Source: Adenanthera pavonina (lineage: Eukaryota; Streptophyta; Magnoliopsida; Fabales; Fabaceae). From it: a DNA stretch of 64,000 bases. Where the stretch lies: the NCBI GenBank assembly GCA_026686845.1, contig JAIVEN010000004.1, forward strand, positions 12,370,827 to 12,434,826. The letters run 5' to 3'. Shown here one piece after another: positions 61,996-64,000 of this stretch. Every line of letters begins with the position of its first letter. Position 1 is the stretch's first letter. A program made the position numbers and the translations under genes. The notes beneath the pieces are model-generated. The model had not been told where the DNA came from, searched no databases, and saw nothing but the letters and a program-made list of their open reading frames with translations.

Positions 61996-63083
61996 TCATT
62001 CTAAAAGAAAAATAACAAAAAATTGAATTTTCAGACTAAAAAAAATATTTAATTTTTAGTATGAAATTAATTTTTTTAAAAAGTAATCTATTCTAGGTTC
62101 AAAAAACTCTATTATCACCCCAAAAAAATCAACTTGAGTGCCATTTTCTAAATAAGTTGATCTTTCGGTAAAATTTTCCAATTTTCCCAAAAAATAATGG
62201 GCCAGCATGACATAAAGCAAAACTTTAAACGCAAACATAAGCAGTGTTTCCTTAATTTCACCGTAACCTTCCCATCTGGCAAAAGGACGGAGGGAAATTA
62301 TACACTATATACATATTTGTGCAGAACTTAATAATAAAATATACAAGATATTGACTTGTGGTGGCAGAAAAAAAAAACAGATATAAAAAATAAGAAAATA
62401 AACAATCTTGTAAAATATATCTAAACAAACAAATTTTTCATTCAAAAGGTGAGATAATGTTCTATTATCTGAACTTTATTTTTTGGCGATATCTGAACAT
62501 TCAGAATATTAGAGAGATCTTACCCTATATTATAAGTTCCAATTCATTTTATTCCATGTCTTATTCCGTAATATTTAAACATGTCAATTATAGCACTCTT
62601 TTAAAAAAAAATTAAAATGCAAAATAATCCTTGGTTTTTTCATATATCTGACACAATAAAGTAACGACTATTCTAACAAAAAATAATAATAACTATACAC
62701 ATAAGCGAAGGTAACATATTTTTTATAATTTTTAATATTTTTATACCCTTTTGCTACTTTTTTAACTATTACATGTTTTATTTATTTTCACAAACAAAAT
62801 ATAAACAACACAATTTTTAATTATTTTCTGTTTAAACTATATGTATTAACTCAATCAATTAAGAAATAAAAGTTAAATTAAATCATATCGTTGTTTATCA
62901 ACACACAAAAAAATTCTCTTAATTTGTTTTGTTGTTTTTACCATTATGTCGGAAAGAGATCAGTTAAAGCATGAGTCTAATATAAATTTAATATAGTATC
63001 AAAATATAAATATAGAATAACTAATCATTTATTACCAGAAGAACACAAACTTACAATTCACACTGAAACGCAATATATATCGC

Positions 63084-64000
63084 TTAAGTGTTTGAGTTTT
63101 TAATTCTTGTATTGCTAAATACCTCAAGAAATACATTGGTGGTCTTTGTCAATGGTTGCATCTTTGAGTCATGAACTAATATCTTAAGCCCATCAATCCA
63201 TTTAACTCGAGAAGTAGTCACATACAATTGTCCATGAGTGAAGACACTCTTTGGCAAATACAACCCTACATTCATTGAAGATTGTCCTTGACTCGTATTT
63301 ATTGTCATTGCCTATGTGACAATAAATGTAAACTGTCTTCTCTTGAATTTAAAAGTTCATCTTGTCTCAAAAGGATTCATGTCCATGTGTTGTATAAATT
63401 CTCTCTGTCCTGGATTTGAACCATTCAATATGATTGCCTTAACTACATGTTTCTCAAGCCTAAAGATAATTAACCATGTTTACATAAACATAAAGATTAA
63501 TCAATGTTTCTTACTAACATGATAGGCATGCCAACTTTAAACAATAATTTATGTGGAGGGAGCCCTGAGCATTCTATACTATTCAAAATCTCAGTAGTGT
63601 ATAATTCATCAAAAGAATCACTACCATAAGAATCTAGTAAAATTGAATCGGAGCTTAAATATTCAAAGCAATCACCAGGAGAAATAAAACATATATAATT
63701 GTTAACCTTGTTTACCACTTCAATAGTTGGAGTAAGAATTGCTCTCTGAATGAAATAAGATGGATGACATAAGCATTGTGCTAAGTTAGGATATGTTACT
63801 TAAACAATAGACTTGATTGGGTTAGAATAATGTCTCACCAATAATTCATTAGGGATTTCAATATCAACATATCTGTCATAAAGTTGCCCTATTCAATCAT
63901 CACCAATATCTAATATCCATTGAGCAAATTTCTCAACTTCTTCATGATCACATGATTGAAAAGACTGTAGCCTCATATTTCTTTTAAGATCAAATACCTT
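63084..64000 (-). pseudogene. PIF1-type helicase, Helitron-derived, C-terminal part
   Basis: The minus strand from the window edge encodes SCDHEEVEKFAQWILDIGDD and VDIEIPNELL, then ISPGDCFEYLSSDSILLD...EILNSIECSGLPPHKLLFKVG MPIMLVRNID (63718-63497). KAIILNGSNPGQREFI and FKFKRRQFTFIV follow, then AMTINTSQGQSSMNVGLYLP with KSVFTHGQLYVTTSRVKWIDGLKILV (63308-63084). These are the C-terminal helicase motifs of plant Helitron RepHel and PIF1-like proteins, including the motif with SQGQS and the YVTTSRV motif (usually YVALSRV). Stops and frame changes occur between 63310 and 63500 and near 63880. The Walker A part and any Rep domain would lie beyond the right edge. Confidence 0.85.

Overview
The window looks like nuclear DNA of a flowering plant, most likely a eudicot. 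It is AT-rich and intron-bearing, and consists of nested transposable elements with no clearly intact host gene. Everything recognisable is mobile-element coding sequence or its debris: two Sirevirus-type Ty1/copia retrotransposons, at least three pieces of Ty3/gypsy (Tekay-like) elements plus a solo LTR, a Mutator-like element (MULE) carrying a Ulp1-type peptidase gene, small MITEs, a LINE RNase H fragment, and a decayed Helitron-type PIF1 helicase at the right edge.

Layout. 1-468: tail of a gypsy LTR. 469-15055: copia element 1 on the minus strand (3' LTR, env-position ORF, repeat-rich spacer, pol, gag, PBS, 5' LTR). A 2,600-bp solo gypsy LTR with a 5-bp target duplication splits its gag (9705-12304), and the outer end of its 5' LTR is deleted. 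15056-17469: gypsy LTR, sense on plus, fused to a minus-strand gypsy element (17470-23799: integrase, RNase H, RT, protease, decayed gag, PBS, 5' LTR with a nested MITE). 23800-29040: AT-rich intergenic DNA with a Stowaway-like MITE and short tandem duplications. About 29100-31690: plus-strand gypsy LTR, PBS and gag remnant. 31700-33650: debris including a LINE-type RNase H remnant.

33702-54384 is a MULE-derived block. A Ulp1-like peptidase gene runs rightward, a MuDR-type transposase runs leftward, and between them lies about 2 kb of 22-bp minisatellite that changes orientation. Copia element 2 (34350-46563, minus strand) interrupts the Ulp1 gene. It has a perfect TTCTT target duplication, two nearly identical LTRs, and an unusual extra 104 bp beyond its 3' LTR that runs into the PBS and gag leader of a second, partial copy. 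Removing the element and one TTCTT puts the Ulp1 reading frame back in register.

55300-60650 is mostly AT-rich sequence without recognisable genes. 60651-64000 has an RPA-like OB-fold fragment and a broken PIF1-type helicase on the same strand, consistent with a decayed Helitron.

How the parts relate: the copia elements have the full set of gag, protease, integrase, RT/RNase H and an extra ORF, but each copy has several in-frame stops. Element 2 nevertheless has almost identical LTRs, so it was probably mobilised recently with proteins supplied in trans. The most interesting points are the anomalous left end of element 2, the repeat family shared by the copia LTR and its pol-env spacer, the duplicated polypurine tract inside the env-position ORF, and the inverted 22-bp minisatellite between the two MULE genes.
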